Part shown: positions 17,801 to 27,376 of the stretch, one piece after another
Layout of the letters: every line of letters starts with the position of its first letter
Position numbering within the stretch: the first letter of the stretch is position 1
Assembly (NCBI RefSeq): GCF_001650875.1
Contig: NZ_LXYI01000017.1
Coordinates: 62,001 to 126,000 of the forward strand
Length of the DNA: 64,000 nucleotides
Reading direction: 5' to 3'
From: Sulfitobacter sp. EhC04
GTDB lineage: Bacteria; Pseudomonadota; Alphaproteobacteria; Rhodobacterales; Rhodobacteraceae
Translations under genes and position numbers: made by a program
Notes under the pieces: model-generated
Told to the model about the DNA's origin: nothing
Databases searched by the model: none
The model's input: the letters and a program-made list of their open reading frames with translations, nothing else

Positions 17801-18019
17801 GACACTGACCCGTGCCTCGTTCGGTTTCTGCTGTCTGATTTCGAATTCAACGGGCGACTGCATGCCGTAGTTCGTGTGCTTGCGTTTCGGGTTGAAGAAG
17901 AACTCGACGTATTCGAACACGTCCTTCCTTCCTTCCTTCCTTGCGGGTCGGGTCGCCTTGCCGCCTGACGCGTTCTCGGATCGATAGCTGAAAGAAGCTT
18001 TCGGCGGCGGCATTGTCAT
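17798..18019 (-). pseudogene. IS3-family transposase (OrfB) C-terminal remnant
   Basis: The minus strand encodes DVFEYVEFFFNPKRKHTNYG and then MQSPVEFEIRQQKPNEARVSV and a stop, the characteristic C-terminus of IS3-family OrfB integrases. The preceding residues (MTMPPPKASFSYRSENASG) are recognisable only as a frame-shifted version of the conserved NAAAESFF-type segment, so the integrase catalytic region is lost. A CTTC microsatellite (about 17920-17942) lies inside the fragment. It directly abuts the IS110 remnant, so two elements have decayed at this site, between the LysR gene and the end of the beta-oxidation operon. Confidence 0.75.
17920..17942. repeat. CTTC tandem microsatellite
   Basis: About five copies of the tetramer CCTT/CTTC in a row lie inside the IS3-type transposase remnant. 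The tract is at a place where the reading frame of the remnant deviates from the family, so slippage here may have helped inactivate it. Confidence 0.7.
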
Positions 18020-18047
18020 GCCAGTACCCGCGCCTGCTTACGCTGAT

Positions 18048-19694
18048 CTAGAGATTTTGGCGCGCGCACACCCCCTTGGCCCAGCGGTCCGAAGATTTTC
18101 CGAAACAGTCGTGCAAGGAATCGACCGCGATCACACTGCCCAGGGCAAGTCGGCCCAACAGGCACAAGCGCGGCACCACACGACCCTCTTCATCCAGAAC
18201 CTGCCCATCGGGTGCTGTACGTGCCGCCAGCCCTTGGGCAAATGGGGCCAACACGCCGTCTTCCACCAGCGGGGAAACGGGTGGCTTGTCGATGGCCGAC
18301 AGATCGGGCGAGGGCAGCACTGCGTCGATCATGACCGAAACGCGGGCGGTGTGGCCAGAGGCTTCCAGCGTCCAACCGCTGTCTGTCAGGATGACATCAG
18401 GATCGGCAGCAAGGTTCAGCACCACAATGCCCGCATCAATCAGCGCCATCAATTCGCGAGCAGCTGACAGCGGCGGGCCATAGCTGTACCGTTTGAGCCC
18501 TTCATCGAAACCAACCATCGCCTGAGCGGTAGCGGCGGGCGCGTCGGCAGGGTTATAACCCGCGCGCAGGGCGTCCTGCACCTTGCGCCAGACCTGCCCC
18601 ATCGCATATCCGATGGTCGGCACATAGCTGCCATCAGCCAGAGCGATGCCGATGCGCAGTGCCTCAGGCGGGGAGTAATTTTCCTGCGATCCGGGGTTGG
18701 TCCATTCGGTCTGCAGCCATTCGTCAACGGCACCCTCCGGCACCGCCGCGCCACAGGCAGACAGGATGCGGGCCACAACAGGGATCAGCGCTGCGTTGAT
18801 CACCGCCGCTGCACTGTCCGGATCGACCACAGCGGCCTGTGCCAGCGCTTGCGAAAACCGATCCACCTCCGACCTGTGCAGGTCAAACCGCGCATCCAGT
18901 GCCTTTGTCGCAGGTTTGGGAAAGGGCGGATGGCCGTTCAGCGAAAACGGATGGATGCACGCGGGTTCGCGCCCCGAAGGATGATAGCCCTGCGCATCAA
19001 ACCGCCCGCCCAACCCGCATGTCAGCACCCGTAACACGTCAAAGGTCGACAGTCCCAAACCGCGGATCGCGACAGACCGGCCTGTCCAACCCAGCGCACA
19101 GTCTGCCAGTTGCCTTGCCGGATAGGCCGGTGCCAGTTGCCCCTGACTGCTGTTGGCATGCGTATGCCATTCGGCCAGTTGTGCATCGGGCGTCACCCTG
19201 GGCTGGCCGGGGGTCAACAGCACCTCGTCGTAGGGCGCATGCAATGTGCCACCTGTTCGCACCCGCCAGCCCGCGCCACTGCGTTCAATCCGTGTGACCT
19301 GTTCGCGAATGACAGTGATCGCCCCCTGGGCCGCGTCCAGCAGATCATCCAGCCGTGCCTGCAGATACCGCCCCAGATCAGCCCGTGGGGGGAAACTGTC
19401 GGGGTCTGCCTGCTCGCCTGTTCGCTTGGCGAACCACTCGACAAAGTTGCCACAGCGCGAAAACACGGGCGGGCGAATGGCGATGTCGCGACACGGAATG
19501 TTCAACAAGCACAGAGGGCTTTCGTCGGGGTGAAAATTCGGCCCTGCACCCGGTGCGTCGGAAGGCTCGAACACATCGACCGACACACGGCACCCGCTGT
19601 CCGCCAGATGCGTCACCAAAGCTTCAAGAGCGCCCAAACTCCGCGGCCCGAGAGCGACAATTGCAATCCGTGCCAAACCCGCGCCTGCCCTCAT
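18048..19694 (-). CDS. FAD/NAD(P)-binding protein (NAD_binding_9 type)
   Basis: A 548-residue protein with an N-terminal nucleotide-binding fold (ARIAIVALGPRSLGALEALV), an FEPSDAPGAGPNFHPDE segment, LLNIPCRDIAIRPP and a second glycine-rich strand (SVAIRGLGLSTFDVLRVLT). This layout matches the NAD_binding_9 family of FAD-dependent proteins related to lysine/ornithine N-monooxygenases. The start at 19694 has GGAAAGG upstream; an earlier in-frame start is less likely. It is the last gene on the strand of the beta-oxidation operon, 107 bp after the acetyl-CoA hydrolase/transferase gene, so it may or may not share its transcript. Function unknown. Confidence 0.75.
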   Translation of the reverse strand: MRAGAGLARIAIVALGPRSLGALEALVTHLADSGCRVSVDVFEPSDAPGAGPNFHPDESPLCLLNIPCRDIAIRPPVFSRCGNFVEWFAKRTGEQADPDSFPPRADLGRYLQARLDDLLDAAQGAITVIREQVTRIERSGAGWRVRTGGTLHAPYDEVLLTPGQPRVTPDAQLAEWHTHANSSQGQLAPAYPARQLADCALGWTGRSVAIRGLGLSTFDVLRVLTCGLGGRFDAQGYHPSGREPACIHPFSLNGHPPFPKPATKALDARFDLHRSEVDRFSQALAQAAVVDPDSAAAVINAALIPVVARILSACGAAVPEGAVDEWLQTEWTNPGSQENYSPPEALRIGIALADGSYVPTIGYAMGQVWRKVQDALRAGYNPADAPAATAQAMVGFDEGLKRYSYGPPLSAARELMALIDAGIVVLNLAADPDVILTDSGWTLEASGHTARVSVMIDAVLPSPDLSAIDKPPVSPLVEDGVLAPFAQGLAARTAPDGQVLDEEGRVVPRLCLLGRLALGSVIAVDSLHDCFGKSSDRWAKGVCARQNL

Positions 19695-19801
19695 TGTGGA
19701 ACCTTTCCGTGACGGGCACCCGCGCACCGGCCTGTGTCATCAAACATATGTCATTCAACATACCGCATCGGGAAAAGGTTCCCCTGAGACCGGCAGCACC
19801 G

Positions 19802-21613
19802 CTATCGAACCTTCCGCAGCGCGCCTTTCAGCGCCAGTGCTTCCAGCCGGTTGCGAAACCCGCGCGGGGCCGTCAACGCCATGCGTTCCATACAGACGCG
19901 ATTGGCACCCCTTGCCCGCAGACCCTCCAGAACCAGCCGCGCCATGCCGATGCGGTGACCTTGGGTTTTCGACAATAGATCCAGCGCGGGCAACAGCCGC
20001 TGTTCGACGGCATCAAAGTCGGTGCCAAAGGGAAATTCCGGCAGTGCAAATGGGACTAGCCAGCCGTTCAGATACTGCGGTGTGTTGCGGCGGCAGCCGG
20101 CCGGGACCTCAAAATCTGCCGCGAGTTTGCCTGCCTTTTTGGCCTGAGCGACCAGATCATCCTGAAACCGGCTGTCGGCAATACGCACCATACGGGCAAC
20201 TGCTACCTCGTCGCGCACTCCACGCAGATCGGCAATGCCATATTCCGTCACCACGATATCACGATAGGCGCGCGGCACGCTTTCGTGCGGATGCGACCAG
20301 ACGATGTTCGACGTGGTCTGCCCGGCCTTGGTCCGTGTGGCGGGCAAGGTGATGACGGACCGCGCCCCGTCCAGCGCAAAGGCTTGTTCGATGAAATTGA
20401 ACTGGCCCCCGATACCGCTCACCTCTTGCCCGTCCCTTGTCACATCACTGGTCACACCACCAAGCAGCGTCACCTTCATCGCCGCATTCACAAAGCGCGC
20501 ATCGGTGCGGGCGGCGCGTTTGGCGTCCTCATCACCGTAAAGCTGGTTGGTAAACGACACCGGCATCATTCGGATGCGCGCTTGTTCCGCGTCAGAAAGC
20601 CCCCGCAAAGCCTCGTAAAAGGCGCGGCAATCCACAAAGAACCCCGCGTGAATCGCAACGCCATCAACCTCGCGGCGCACGATACCGGCCTTGAACAGTT
20701 GCAGCAGGCCATCCACCAGCATTTCCGTCACCACATACAGGCCTGCGTCAAAGGCCCCGCTTTCGTCAAATCCGTCCATGGCAAAGGGGCTGTTACGCTG
20801 GACGTCCAGCGCCCTGCCCGCGTGGCGCAACAGCAGCGCATGGGCCACCGCGTCGCCAATTGCGCCGATCCCGATTTGCAGCGTCCCGCCATCGCGGATC
20901 AGACGCGCCACATGCAGCCCGATGGCGTGTTCCACAGCGCCGACAGGTCGTTTGACCACGGAAAACAGCTCAAACTGCGGCCCCTCGTCCATCAGCAATT
21001 GCACCTCATCACGGGCCACCCTCGCCTGCGGGCCGGTCATTGCGGGCAATGTGTCGTTCACCTCGGCTGCGAGGATGAAATCCTGCCGTCCCGCCTGCCG
21101 GTCCCTCAGCAGATCGGACGAAATGTCGGTGTTGCACGACAGGCTGAAGCTGTCAGCATCAACGGGAGCCAGCAGTTGCATCATCACGTTGGGCCGCCAG
21201 TCCCGCAGCACGTCCAGCGCATGGGTATAGTTCGCCGCGATATAGCGCCGCTGCACCACGGGCTGCGACAACCAGCGCCCCGCCTGCATAAAGAATTCGG
21301 ACACTTCGATGTTCTCGGGCAGGGTGCCGTCGCGCATCATCTGCGCGTATTCGATCTGCGGATAGGCCCCGAACAGGCGGTCTGCGGCCGGTTCCAGCAG
21401 GCGGCGCGCCATGCCCTGCCCCATCTCGGGCCGTTCCAGCGTCAATGCGGTCAGGATCGACAGCTGCACATCGGGGCGTTTGGCCACCGCGCGGGTCAAC
21501 GCATTCAGTAGCGTTACCGGCTTTCCCAGCCCCATTGGCAAGGCCAGCCGTATCTCGCCGCCTGTGCGTTCAATGATCTCGGTTGCGATCCGGTCGGCGG
21601 TATTCTCAGCCAA
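19802..21613 (-). CDS. Acetyl-CoA hydrolase/transferase family protein
   Basis: About 603 residues with the C-terminal acetyl-CoA hydrolase/transferase domain (GGTLQIGIGAIGDAVAHALL; GGVTSDVTRDGQEVSGIGGQ with the following FNFIEQAF; VVTEYGIADLRG). The N-terminal half is a divergent version of the same fold. Enzymes of this family move CoA between short-chain acyl groups and carboxylates or hydrolyse acyl-CoA. The frame overlaps the end of the upstream bifunctional gene. No ATG is placed well; the TTG at 21613, just at that overlap, is the most economical start, with AAGGGA upstream. Its placement in a beta-oxidation operon suggests CoA recycling or activation of a fatty or dicarboxylic acid. 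Confidence 0.82.
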   Translation of the reverse strand: MAENTADRIATEIIERTGGEIRLALPMGLGKPVTLLNALTRAVAKRPDVQLSILTALTLERPEMGQGMARRLLEPAADRLFGAYPQIEYAQMMRDGTLPENIEVSEFFMQAGRWLSQPVVQRRYIAANYTHALDVLRDWRPNVMMQLLAPVDADSFSLSCNTDISSDLLRDRQAGRQDFILAAEVNDTLPAMTGPQARVARDEVQLLMDEGPQFELFSVVKRPVGAVEHAIGLHVARLIRDGGTLQIGIGAIGDAVAHALLLRHAGRALDVQRNSPFAMDGFDESGAFDAGLYVVTEMLVDGLLQLFKAGIVRREVDGVAIHAGFFVDCRAFYEALRGLSDAEQARIRMMPVSFTNQLYGDEDAKRAARTDARFVNAAMKVTLLGGVTSDVTRDGQEVSGIGGQFNFIEQAFALDGARSVITLPATRTKAGQTTSNIVWSHPHESVPRAYRDIVVTEYGIADLRGVRDEVAVARMVRIADSRFQDDLVAQAKKAGKLAADFEVPAGCRRNTPQYLNGWLVPFALPEFPFGTDFDAVEQRLLPALDLLSKTQGHRIGMARLVLEGLRARGANRVCMERMALTAPRGFRNRLEALALKGALRKVR

Positions 21614-23666
21614 AAGAGGCCCATCCCTTGTCAGGGTCAAACCGCGCCCCGTGGTCTGCGGCCAGCGCTTCCAGCCTGCGCGGCACTTCGCGGCGTACTT
21701 TGGCATAATGCATCGGTCCGCCACGGAACGGGGCCCATCCAGTGCCAAAGATCACGGCGGCGTCCACGGTATCGGCATCCTGCGCCACACCCTTGCGCAG
21801 GCATTCCACTCCGGCGTCGCACATCGGCAGGATCAGCCGGTCGATGATCTCGTCGGGCGGATCATCGGCGGGCGTGTCGGGGGGCGTTTCCCGGGTGTCA
21901 TAGTTGTACAATCCCCGCCCTGACTTGCGGCCCACGTGCCCCTGCGCGACCATTTCTGCCAGCCAGTCCGGCGTGTCCGCCATCGGTCGGTCAAGACTGT
22001 GACGCAGCGACTTTGCCACCTCCAGACAGATATCCAGCCCCACCTGATCGGCCAGTGTCACAGGCCCCATCGGCATGCCGAATGCCAGCGCTGCGCGGTC
22101 GATGTCTTCCTTGGTTTTGCCTTCCTCCAGCATCACCATCGCCTCCATCAGATAGGGGCCAAGGATGCGGTTCACCAGAAACCCAGGGTAATCGGTGACG
22201 CGCGCAGGCAGACGGTCAATACCTTCGGCAAAGGCTGCCAGACGGTCCAGCGTCTTGGCTTCGGCCGCATCATGCGAGACAACTTCGACCAGGGGCATTT
22301 GCGAAACGGGGTTAAAGAAATGCAGCCCCGCAAACCGGCCCGCATCGGGCGTGGCCGCCACCAGATCGGCCAATCGCAGGCTTGAGGTGTTGCTGGCCAG
22401 TATCGCATCCGGCTTCATCACGCCGTCAAGCGATGCATAGATCTTTTCCTTGATCTCCAGCTTTTCGGGTGCGGCCTCGATCACCAGATCGGCACGGGCG
22501 CGGCCCAGCCCCTCGGGGTCGGGCATCATCCGGTCCAGCGCATCGCGTGCGTCAATCCCGCTGAGGTGCTTCTTGTCATAAATGCCCACGGCCCTTTTCA
22601 CCGCCTCGCCCAGTGGCTCCAGCGCCACGTCTTCCAGCGTGACGCGCTTGCCCTGCATCGCGGACCATGCGGCAATCTCGGCACCCATGGCACCGGCACC
22701 GATCACGTGAACATGCTGGATGCCGTCGTTGCCTTTGCCCTCTGACTTCAGTTTGCGGCGCAGGAAAAACACGCGGATCAGATTTTGCGCCGTGGCGCTG
22801 TCTAGGAGTTTGGCAAAGGATGCGATTTCGGCCTTTTGCATCGCGGAAGGATCGCCGCCATGGTCTTCCCACAGGTTTATCAGCGCATAGGGCGCGGGGT
22901 AATGCTGGTTCGGGGCCTTCTTTTCGGCTTCGGACCGCATCCGCGTGGCGGCCAGCGACCGGCCCGCGCGGGTGCGCAGCGCCGTGGCGCGCAGCCCGCC
23001 GGTGTCGTGCTCCAGTTTGCCAGCTGCGGCGGCGCTGATCGCTGCATCGACATGGCGGATCGGCACCAACGCGTCCAGTATGCCCAGCTTGCGCGCCTTG
23101 CGGTCATGGGCGGAACTGCCCGTCAGCATCATCTGCATCGCGGCCACCGGATCAATCAGCCGTGTCAGCCGAAAGGTTCCGCCCAGGCCCGGATGCAAGC
23201 CCAACTGCACCTCGGGAAAGCCGACCTTGACGCCATCAACCCCGATGCGGTGATCGCAGGCCAGCGCCAGTTCCAGCCCGCCGCCCAGCGTGTTGCCATG
23301 CACCACGGCGATGGTCGTGAAAGGCAGGTCTGACAATTTGTCCAACACGGCATGGCCCTGTTCCAGCATCTTCACGGCGCTTTCACCGCGCAGATTGGCA
23401 AAGCCGTCAATGTCGGCGCCTGCCGCGAAGCCGCCTGCCTTGGCCGAGCGGATCGCCAATGCGCGGGGTTGATCGGTTTTGATCTGGTCCAGCAATCTGT
23501 CCAGTTCGCGCAACACCGCTTCCGATATCACATTGGTGCCGGTGTTAGCACAGTCCAGCCACAGTTGGGCAATCTCGCCCTTGGCATAACGCCAGTTGTC
23601 CACGCCTGCCGGTCTTGGCGTATCTTCAGGCCTGGGCGTGCGGGGAATGTGTTCCAGAACATCCAT
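21606..23666 (-). CDS. Bifunctional enoyl-CoA hydratase / 3-hydroxyacyl-CoA dehydrogenase
   Basis: A 686-residue FadB/FadJ-type protein. The N-terminal crotonase domain carries AAGADIDGF and the GNTLGGGLELALACDHRIG oxyanion-hole region. The NAD-binding domain begins HVIGAGAMGAEIAAWSAMQG and is followed by the dehydrogenase C-terminal domains (FNPVSQMPLVEVV, then YPGFLVNRIL). It carries out the second and third steps of beta-oxidation. The ATG at 23666 overlaps the stop of the thiolase gene (ATGA), so the two are coupled; an upstream extension of 16 codons would read into the thiolase gene. Confidence 0.94.
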   Translation of the reverse strand: MDVLEHIPRTPRPEDTPRPAGVDNWRYAKGEIAQLWLDCANTGTNVISEAVLRELDRLLDQIKTDQPRALAIRSAKAGGFAAGADIDGFANLRGESAVKMLEQGHAVLDKLSDLPFTTIAVVHGNTLGGGLELALACDHRIGVDGVKVGFPEVQLGLHPGLGGTFRLTRLIDPVAAMQMMLTGSSAHDRKARKLGILDALVPIRHVDAAISAAAAGKLEHDTGGLRATALRTRAGRSLAATRMRSEAEKKAPNQHYPAPYALINLWEDHGGDPSAMQKAEIASFAKLLDSATAQNLIRVFFLRRKLKSEGKGNDGIQHVHVIGAGAMGAEIAAWSAMQGKRVTLEDVALEPLGEAVKRAVGIYDKKHLSGIDARDALDRMMPDPEGLGRARADLVIEAAPEKLEIKEKIYASLDGVMKPDAILASNTSSLRLADLVAATPDAGRFAGLHFFNPVSQMPLVEVVSHDAAEAKTLDRLAAFAEGIDRLPARVTDYPGFLVNRILGPYLMEAMVMLEEGKTKEDIDRAALAFGMPMGPVTLADQVGLDICLEVAKSLRHSLDRPMADTPDWLAEMVAQGHVGRKSGRGLYNYDTRETPPDTPADDPPDEIIDRLILPMCDAGVECLRKGVAQDADTVDAAVIFGTGWAPFRGGPMHYAKVRREVPRRLEALAADHGARFDPDKGWASFG

Positions 23667-24949
23667 CACGCGGCCTCCAACAGCATGGCACCGCCCAGCC
23701 CGCCACCGATGCATTCGGTGGCGATGCCGCGACGGACACCTTTGGTTTTCATTGCATTGGCCAGATGCAGCACGATCTTGTTGCCGCTGGCCCCGACAGG
23801 GTGGCCAAGGCTGATCGCGCCGCCATCCACATTCAGACGGCCACGGTCGATCCGCCCAAAAGCGGCGTCATAGCCCAGCACTTCGCGGCAAAAATCATCA
23901 TCCTGCCATGCCGCCAGACAGGACAGCACCTGTGCGGCAAAGGCTTCGTTGATTTCCCACAGGTCGATGTCGTCAACATTCAGGCCATGCCGCTGCGCCA
24001 GCGGGGTCGACGCCAGCACCGGACCAAGCCCCATGATCGACGGATCCAACGCCGCCCATTCGCTGTCGACCAGCCGCGCGATCGGCTCCAGCCCATGTGC
24101 CTCGACCGCCGTTTCCGATGCAAGGATCACCCAGGATGCGCCATCTGTGATCTGGCTGGAATTACCTGCCGTGACCTTGCCGTAGGGCTTTTCGAATGCG
24201 GGGTTCAGCTTGGCCAGATGCGCCATTGAATTGTCGGGACGCACGCCGTCATCTGCCGCATGGGGTACCCCGTCACGGTCAAAGGCAGGCAGCACCTCGC
24301 GGTCCAGCCGTCCACCGGCCTGCGCTGCCGCCAGCCGTTTGTGGCTGTCCACCGCATAGGCATCTGCGGTTTCGCGGTCGATGCCGAAACGATGCGCCAG
24401 CACTTCGGCAGTCTGGCCCATGTTGAGGGACGTAATCGGATCGGTCAGCCCACGCTCCAGCCCAATCACCGGGCTGAAGAAATCGGGGCGCAGTTCGGTC
24501 AATTTGGCGGCCTTGTCCATCGCGCCCCTGGCCTGCGCCATGCCGCCGAACCACTCTGTCGCCTTGCGGTTATAGACCAGCGGCGCATGGCTCAGCGCCT
24601 CGGTGCCGCCGGCAAGGATCATTTCATGACTGCCATCGCGGATATAGCGAAAGGCGGTGTCGATGCTCTGCATGCCCGAACCACAGTTGATCTGCATGGT
24701 AAAGGCCACCTGTTCATCACCCATTCCCAGCCGCAGCGCCGCCACGCGGGCAGGGTTCATTTCGTCCTGAATGACGTTCACACAGCCCAGAATAACCAGA
24801 TCAAAAGCACTGCGCGGCATCGGCTGGCGCATCAACAGCGGCCTGCCGCATTGCACCGCCAGATCCACCGGCGTGAACGGTCCCGGACCACCACGCGCCT
24901 TTAGAAACGGGGTGCGGGCACCATCGACAAGATAAACGGGACGGGTCAT
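23666..24949 (-). CDS. Acetyl-CoA C-acyltransferase (thiolase)
   Basis: A 427-residue thiolase with nucleophile Cys89 in QINCGSGMQS, the GGTEALSHAPLVYN region, the active-site His in SLGHPVGASGNK, and the second cysteine in ATECIGGGLGGAML. It cleaves 3-ketoacyl-CoA to acetyl-CoA in the last step of beta-oxidation. The length and the long loop insertion resemble the FadI-like group. The start overlaps the end of the acyl-CoA dehydrogenase gene by four bases (ATGA). Confidence 0.94.
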   Translation of the reverse strand: MTRPVYLVDGARTPFLKARGGPGPFTPVDLAVQCGRPLLMRQPMPRSAFDLVILGCVNVIQDEMNPARVAALRLGMGDEQVAFTMQINCGSGMQSIDTAFRYIRDGSHEMILAGGTEALSHAPLVYNRKATEWFGGMAQARGAMDKAAKLTELRPDFFSPVIGLERGLTDPITSLNMGQTAEVLAHRFGIDRETADAYAVDSHKRLAAAQAGGRLDREVLPAFDRDGVPHAADDGVRPDNSMAHLAKLNPAFEKPYGKVTAGNSSQITDGASWVILASETAVEAHGLEPIARLVDSEWAALDPSIMGLGPVLASTPLAQRHGLNVDDIDLWEINEAFAAQVLSCLAAWQDDDFCREVLGYDAAFGRIDRGRLNVDGGAISLGHPVGASGNKIVLHLANAMKTKGVRRGIATECIGGGLGGAMLLEAA

Positions 24950-27195
24950 TCTGCGGCCTCTCTGGGGGTCAAGCTGTCAGAATTCTGAGGCGCATCGGGG
25001 AACATGGCTGCAATTTCCTCGGGGCTGTATTCGTCCACCGCCACAACCTTTTGCACGGCGGCGTCCAGGCGCTCCAACTGCGCGAATTCGGCATCGGTCA
25101 GCGCCCCGGCCTTCAGCGCGGCGGCAGGCGACTGTTTGAGTTTGCGCAGGCGTTTGGTCAGCGGCTCTGCCTCGATCACCATCCTGAAGGCGGTGTCGAG
25201 CAAGCCCGGCCCGCTGTCGGATTCCCCCGGATGCAGCTCACCAACCAGACGGTCACGGGTTTGCGACGGGTGGTACAGGATCATCGCGCACTGCTCGGCC
25301 AGCTTGTCCGACGGCCCGCGCGACCGTGATTGCGGCAACAGCGTCGGACGCAGCAGCCATCCAACCCACCGCGCGGGAAAATTTGCAATGGTTTCGTCCA
25401 GCGCACGTCCGATACGCTTGAAGGACACTTCGGCAGAGTATTGCACCAGCGGCAAATCCCCTTCGTGTCGCCCGTCGTCTTCCCAACGTTTCAGCGCAGC
25501 AGCCACAAGAAACATTTCCGACAGCGCATCGCCCAAACGCGCCGAGATCATCTCTTTGCGCTTCAACTCCCCGCCCAGCGTCAGAAACGCCATGTCAGCC
25601 GTCACGGCAAAGGCGGCAGACCAGCGCGAAAGCCGTGCATAAAGCGGCGCGATGTCGCCCGCATTGTCCGGCACCGCGCCGCGTCCGGTCCAGCCTGACC
25701 ACCAGGCGCGAAAGAAGTTGCGGGTCGAATGGCCCACATGCGCCCAGAAATGCCTGTCGAATTCCGTCAGTGATTTTTCGGGGTCCGGTTCCTGCAAGGC
25801 CTGCATTTCATCCAGCAGATGCGGATGCGCGCGGATCGCCCCCTGACCAAAAATGATCAGGTTGCGGGTGACGATGTTGGCCCCCTCGACGGTGATCCCG
25901 ATGGGGATGGCGCGGTAATGCGGTTGCAGATAATTCAGCGGACCGTCGATCACCGCCTTGCCTGAATGCACATCCATCGCGTCGTTGATGCTTTCGCGCA
26001 TTCGGGTGGTCGCATGGTATTTCATGATGGCCGAAATCACCGCCAGCTTGTGCCCCTCGTCCAGCGCCGCTGTGGTCAATCGACGGCCGGCGTCGATGGT
26101 ATAGGCATTGGCCGCGATCCGCGCCATCGGTTCCTGGACGCCGCCGAACAGGCCAATGGGCATGTTGAACTGCTTGCGCACGCGGGCATAGGCCCCTGTC
26201 GTATGTGCCGCCAGCGCGGTTCCTGCCGCCGACAGCGACGGCAGCGAAATCCCGCGTCCTGCGGCCAGTGCGCTCATCAGCATCATCCAACCCTTGCCCG
26301 CGTATTCCGGCCCGCCGATGATGTGGTCCAACGGAATGAACACATCCTTACCGGTGGTCGGCCCGTTCATGAACATCGTTCCCGACGGCAAGTGGCGACG
26401 GCCTGTTTCAACGCCGTCCAGATCGGTAGGCACAAGTGCGCAGGTGATGCCGATGTCGGGCGCATCGCCCAGCAATCCGTCCGGATCGCGCAGCTGGAAC
26501 GCCAGCCCCAGAACCGTGCAGACGGGTGCCAGTGTGATGTAACGCTTGGCCCAGTTCAGACGGATGCCCAGAACCTCCTCGCCTTGCCATTTCTGCTTGC
26601 AGATCACGCCTTCATCCACCATGGCCGACGCGTCCGATCCGGCGTCTTCGCTGGTCAGGCCAAAGGCGGGCAATTCCTTACCCGAGGCCAGACGCGGCAA
26701 CCAGTCGTCGCGCTGCGCCTGGGTGCCGAACTGCAAAATCAGCTCTCCGGGGCCAAGCGAGTTTGGCACCATCACGGTCACTGCCCCGGCGACAGACCGG
26801 CTTGAGATATAGCGCACCACTTCTGAATGGGCGTAGGCGGAGAAGCCCAGGCCGCCATACTCCTTTGGGATGATCATGCCAAAGAACCCGTTATCGCGCA
26901 GATAATCCCACGCGTCTTTCGGCAGATCACCGGCAACATGGTCAATCTGCCAGCTGTCCAGCATATCGCAGAACTCCCGGCACGGCCCGTCGACAAAGGC
27001 CTGTTCGTCCGCTGTCAGCGTCGGGGCCTTCATATTGCGCAACACCGACCAGTCGGGTTTGCCCGAAAACAATTCGCCTTCAAAATGGACATCCCCCGCC
27101 GAAATCGCCTCGGCTTCGGTGTCGGACAGGGCAGGCAACGCGGTCTTGGCCCATTTGAAAATGGGCTTGGTGATGTAGTCGCGACGAAATGACAT
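24946..27195 (-). CDS. Acyl-CoA dehydrogenase, FadE type
   Basis: A 749-residue protein, far longer than ordinary acyl-CoA dehydrogenases (about 380) and in the range of FadE-type long-chain enzymes, which carry an extra C-terminal domain. The core shows GMIIPKEYGGLGFSAYAHSE, GLTSEDAGSDASAM and the AARTTA-like IDAGRRLTTAALDEG region. It introduces the first double bond in fatty acyl-CoA. GGAGGATCACATC precedes the ATG at 27195. First gene of the beta-oxidation operon, divergent from the ABC exporter with 181 bp between them. Confidence 0.92.
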   Translation of the reverse strand: MSFRRDYITKPIFKWAKTALPALSDTEAEAISAGDVHFEGELFSGKPDWSVLRNMKAPTLTADEQAFVDGPCREFCDMLDSWQIDHVAGDLPKDAWDYLRDNGFFGMIIPKEYGGLGFSAYAHSEVVRYISSRSVAGAVTVMVPNSLGPGELILQFGTQAQRDDWLPRLASGKELPAFGLTSEDAGSDASAMVDEGVICKQKWQGEEVLGIRLNWAKRYITLAPVCTVLGLAFQLRDPDGLLGDAPDIGITCALVPTDLDGVETGRRHLPSGTMFMNGPTTGKDVFIPLDHIIGGPEYAGKGWMMLMSALAAGRGISLPSLSAAGTALAAHTTGAYARVRKQFNMPIGLFGGVQEPMARIAANAYTIDAGRRLTTAALDEGHKLAVISAIMKYHATTRMRESINDAMDVHSGKAVIDGPLNYLQPHYRAIPIGITVEGANIVTRNLIIFGQGAIRAHPHLLDEMQALQEPDPEKSLTEFDRHFWAHVGHSTRNFFRAWWSGWTGRGAVPDNAGDIAPLYARLSRWSAAFAVTADMAFLTLGGELKRKEMISARLGDALSEMFLVAAALKRWEDDGRHEGDLPLVQYSAEVSFKRIGRALDETIANFPARWVGWLLRPTLLPQSRSRGPSDKLAEQCAMILYHPSQTRDRLVGELHPGESDSGPGLLDTAFRMVIEAEPLTKRLRKLKQSPAAALKAGALTDAEFAQLERLDAAVQKVVAVDEYSPEEIAAMFPDAPQNSDSLTPREAAE

Positions 27196-27376
27196 GATGT
27201 GATCCTCCGAATAAAGAACGCACTGACCGCGCCCGCAGTTCCCTTTGGACGTGTTCCGTATCGTCACCCGCACAACCGGGGCCGCTTGCCGGTCCCCTGA
27301 CACCGCCGCGACACTTCGGTCTGGGAAAACACAGACCGTTCAGATACCCAACCCGCAGGCGTCCCACAGCAGAAAG

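Noticed and set aside
17723-17968. Plus-strand 81-codon frame over the transposase remnants
   Set aside because: The minus strand carries recognisable transposase tails; the plus frame does not resemble a protein.
20285-21511. 408-codon open frame on the plus strand
   Set aside because: It is antisense to the acetyl-CoA hydrolase/transferase gene, has no recognisable domain, and has the Arg/His/Gln-rich composition typical of shadow frames in GC-rich genes.
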